From Synergistaceae bacterium (GTDB lineage: Bacteria; Synergistota; Synergistia; Synergistales; Aminobacteriaceae), in the NCBI GenBank assembly GCA_017450125.1, contig JAFSWZ010000034.1:62001-126000 (forward strand): a DNA stretch of 64,000 nucleotides, read 5' to 3'. How positions within the stretch are numbered: position 1 is the stretch's first letter; every line of letters starts with the position of its first letter. Below are positions 61,706-64,000 of the stretch, one piece after another. The notes beneath the pieces are model-generated. The model was not told the DNA's origin and ran no database searches. It was given only the letters and a program-made list of their open reading frames with translations. A program made the position numbers and the translations under genes.

Positions 61706-63397
61706 CTATTCACTCCTTACTGTGATGCTGAGCATTCCTGAATACTGCTCAAGAATTTCTGAGACATCATCGAGCCTGTCGGTGTTCACGTAGAGAGGTT
61801 TGGTCTCGTCTCCCGGATCCATCACGAACAGCCCGTTATCCTCAAGAATGTCTATCAATGTTTCGCGCGCTATTTTACCCCTTGTGTCAATCTCTATCAT
61901 GTATCCGCACGGAGGCATCATGAACTCGTCGCGTTCCCTGAGCTCCTCAGCAAGGAACTTTTCCCAGCCCTGAAGCAGGTATTCAGCCAGCTTGAGCCCA
62001 GTCCGCCGGGCTTGTACGAGAACCTTGCGCGGTGTTCTGCTTCCTGCGTACAATGACCTGTACAACATGCTGAAGACCAAGCGGCGTTTATCGTAATCAT
62101 CACCCCAAAGCTCCAAGTCCAGGTCAACCCACGCAATCAGTGAGACATCGACCTTCTCGACGACATCGAGGCCTGAACGTGTCGCTAGGATCAAGCCCCT
62201 GTTGTGCTTGGCGTTCTTGTCGTAGAGCTTCACCTTCGGGTAGTACCTGCTGACAATCTCAGCGAGTGCCTCAATGCCCGGCCTCCTGCCCCTGAAGAAT
62301 CTGCGCCCGCATTCGCACTTCTCGGGAAGTTCACGGACAGAACCGCACATCGGACACTTCAGGAGCTCTCCTCCGCCGAAGCTCCGCATCACCGAGCCGC
62401 AGCGAACGCACTTCAGGACTGCGCCGCACTTCTCGCAGTAGACTTCACGGGCTGTGCCTGTCCTGCTGAGAATCCATACTACATTATTCCCGTGAAGAAG
62501 TTCTGTGTACGTCCGCCGTATCAGCGAGAACGTCAGCGGTATTTGCCCGTCGATGCCCTGTGCCTCCTCCTTGCGGCTTCTCCAGATGTCAGCAAGAATG
62601 ATGTTCCTGCGATCCGGCTTGACGGTCTGCGATGGATGAGCGCGCATGTAGGTTTTCAGCGACGGCATTCGTCCTCCGAGAATCAGCGTCGCCCCGAGAA
62701 ATGATGCCCTGTGTCCGGCGAGGCTTCGTGCTGAGATTCTGAGGCCGTAAGGAGTGATGTAGTTCGGGCTGTCTTCGTCGTCGACAATGATTTTCTGCGG
62801 GGAAAGCGGCGCGGAAACTGCTCCGGCCGTGCCGACAACAACACGGAACTTCTTTGTGTTCACGGCCTCCCAGTCGGACGAACCCTTCCAGAACAGCACG
62901 TCATCGGCGGCAATGGTGCGGTAGAACCTCTGCGCGGCTTCCCTTGACGAAAAGAGGATGAGTACACGTTCATCACACTTCATCTCTTCCGCATAAAAAT
63001 TAACCCGCTCAGCATCAAACGGGTTAAAGTTGTGCACCTCTCTGAACTGCCCGCGTGTCTCGGCAAGATATGGAGGAGCTTCGACACGTTCTCCCGTCCA
63101 GAAAATTTTGGGGAGCAGGAAGCGCAAGGCAGTATTCATTCCGCACAGGCATACCTTGCCCGCCCACTTGGCCAAGTCCCAGATGTCCGGGTCAGTCATC
63201 AGCCGGTCGTCAATGATGCCTGCCACCGGCTTTATCTCCGCGTCTCCAACGTCCCGCTGTGTTTCACCGAGAACAAACCCCGCGTGAAGACTCCTCTGTA
63301 CCTCGACAATAACCCTCGCGCCTTCGGGAATGTCCGTGTCCGTGCTGTAGGTCAGAGGCGGCAACGCCATTTCCGGCACGGCAACATCAATGAGCAT
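61706..63397 (-). CDS. priA: Primosomal protein N' (PriA), degenerate ATPase form
   Basis: 563 residues, shorter than the usual 700 or so. The N-terminal 3'-end-binding domain begins VAVPEMALPPLTYSTDTDIP. The zinc part keeps eight Cys (321, 324, 330, 333, 348, 351, 361, 363). The helicase part lacks the Walker A loop GxTGSGKT; about 130-160 reads RVLILFSSREAAQRF instead. The usual DEEH reads DDED (206-209). It may restart forks without its own unwinding, as in some bacteria with inactive PriA. It overlaps coaBC by 11 bases. Confidence 0.82.
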   Translation of the reverse strand: MLIDVAVPEMALPPLTYSTDTDIPEGARVIVEVQRSLHAGFVLGETQRDVGDAEIKPVAGIIDDRLMTDPDIWDLAKWAGKVCLCGMNTALRFLLPKIFWTGERVEAPPYLAETRGQFREVHNFNPFDAERVNFYAEEMKCDERVLILFSSREAAQRFYRTIAADDVLFWKGSSDWEAVNTKKFRVVVGTAGAVSAPLSPQKIIVDDEDSPNYITPYGLRISARSLAGHRASFLGATLILGGRMPSLKTYMRAHPSQTVKPDRRNIILADIWRSRKEEAQGIDGQIPLTFSLIRRTYTELLHGNNVVWILSRTGTAREVYCEKCGAVLKCVRCGSVMRSFGGGELLKCPMCGSVRELPEKCECGRRFFRGRRPGIEALAEIVSRYYPKVKLYDKNAKHNRGLILATRSGLDVVEKVDVSLIAWVDLDLELWGDDYDKRRLVFSMLYRSLYAGSRTPRKVLVQARRTGLKLAEYLLQGWEKFLAEELRERDEFMMPPCGYMIEIDTRGKIARETLIDILEDNGLFVMDPGDETKPLYVNTDRLDDVSEILEQYSGMLSITVRSE

Positions 63398-64000
63398 TCA
63401 GCGCGCTCCAGATGTCGAAGGCCGCATCTTCCTTGAGGCCGGAAAAGACCTGCTCGCTGTCATAACTTATCAGGCGCAGAGTGTTTGTGTCCGTCCCGAA
63501 GCCCGAGCCCTCAGCAGTAACGTCATTAGCTAGAATGTAGTCGAGGTTCTTGCGGGCGAGTTTTTCCCGCGCGTGCGCAATAACGTCGTCAGTCTCTGCC
63601 GCGAAACCTATCAGCACCTGTCCTTCACGCTTGAGCCGCCCTGCTTCTGCGGCAATGTCGGGGTTCTGCACGAGCTCGAGCGTCAGGGTGTCCTTGCCCT
63701 CACGCTTGAGCTTCCGCGAGCTGTAGTCCTTAACGCGGTAATCTCCTACTGCGGCGGCCTTCACCACGTAATCAGCCCACGAGAGATTTGCTTTCACCGC
63801 ATCAAGCATCTCGAGAGCCGACGTAACGTGCTCGACCTTCATTCCCCAGCCGTCAAGTTCAACAGGCCCGGCAACAAGTCTCACGTCCGCGCCCCTGTAC
63901 CACGCAGAACGTGCCATCGCAAGCCCCATCTTTCCGCTCGACGGGTTGCTGATGAAACGCACAGGGTCAATGTATTCGTGTGTCGGCCCGGCGGTAACGA
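63387..64000 (-). CDS. coaBC: Phosphopantothenate-cysteine ligase / decarboxylase CoaBC, C-terminal part
   Basis: Only the ligase half lies in the window; the gene continues past 64000. The first visible part is [20 protein letters not shown], then [39 protein letters not shown], and [10 protein letters not shown] with [11 protein letters not shown] and LDYILANDV. This is the CoaB fold of the bifunctional Dfp protein in coenzyme A synthesis. It is directly upstream of priA with an 11-base overlap, a gene pair common in bacteria. Confidence 0.95.
   Translation of the reverse strand, partial: VTAGPTHEYIDPVRFISNPSSGKMGLAMARSAWYRGADVRLVAGPVELDGWGMKVEHVTSALEMLDAVKANLSWADYVVKAAAVGDYRVKDYSSRKLKREGKDTLTLELVQNPDIAAEAGRLKREGQVLIGFAAETDDVIAHAREKLARKNLDYILANDVTAEGSGFGTDTNTLRLISYDSEQVFSGLKEDAAFDIWSALNAH

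Overview
The window is chromosomal DNA of moderately high GC from an anaerobic, diderm (LPS-making) bacterium. The best fit is a member of the Synergistetes. Evidence: a cell-surface protein ending in a GGGGC-type Synergist-CTERM-like sorting tail (23455-25221); a Kdo/LPS operon; RND efflux and an OmpH/Skp periplasmic chaperone; rubrerythrin and an [FeFe]-hydrogenase-like protein; TctCBA plus citrate lyase; and many secreted Sel1/TPR/ankyrin proteins. No rRNA, tRNA, CRISPR array, prophage or insertion sequence was recognised. No gap between genes exceeds 300 bases; the largest (36408-36676) holds a promoter and a tandem repeat.

Layout: 1-5.3 kb: RpiR-type regulator (partial), tandem OB-fold protein, broken O-antigen ligase/polymerase-like gene with a 13-G tract, HU, DUF2156 protein, TerB-N protein. 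5.3-12.0 kb (minus strand): tightly packed operon fba-kdsA-(atypical aspartokinase)-kdsD-kdsB-ELM1-like-GT4 for Kdo and LPS core synthesis. 12.1-14.2 kb: alr-manA. 14.2-20.6 kb: rubrerythrin, [FeFe]-hydrogenase-like protein, small exported protein, MFS transporter, two tandem FMN-reductase-like genes, LysR regulator. 20.7-23.4 kb: UxaA-type dehydratase/lyase pair with an SDF-type symporter. 23.4-29.0 kb: Synergist-CTERM protein, HD protein with a two-component pair, periplasmic CbiK. 29.0-36.6 kb: surface-glycan region (GT2/pyruvyl-transferase fusion, radical SAM, SGNH hydrolase, glgB, glf, sugar phosphotransferase). 36.7-43.8 kb: TPR protein, orphan ParA, membrane-anchored Mrr-type nuclease, birA-bioY with a BirA operator, XRE regulator, DUF533 protein. 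43.9-51.8 kb: ankyrin protein, then tctCBA-citDEF for tricarboxylate uptake and cleavage. 52-56.2 kb: RND pump. 56.2-64 kb (minus strand): two Sel1/CsgG proteins, a binding-protein-like protein, OmpH, QueT, degenerate PriA, CoaBC (partial).

The most interesting pattern is a set of simple-sequence repeats confined to surface-polysaccharide genes. They are a G13 tract in the ligase/polymerase-like gene, a G11 tract that puts the radical SAM gene out of frame with its evident C-terminus, a GACAC duplication that shifts the start of the neighbouring glycan gene, and about seven copies of a GACACGC heptamer directly after a near-consensus promoter of the sugar phosphotransferase. Together they look like contingency (phase-variation) loci for the cell surface. 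This is inference from one assembled sequence; reads showing variable repeat numbers would test it.
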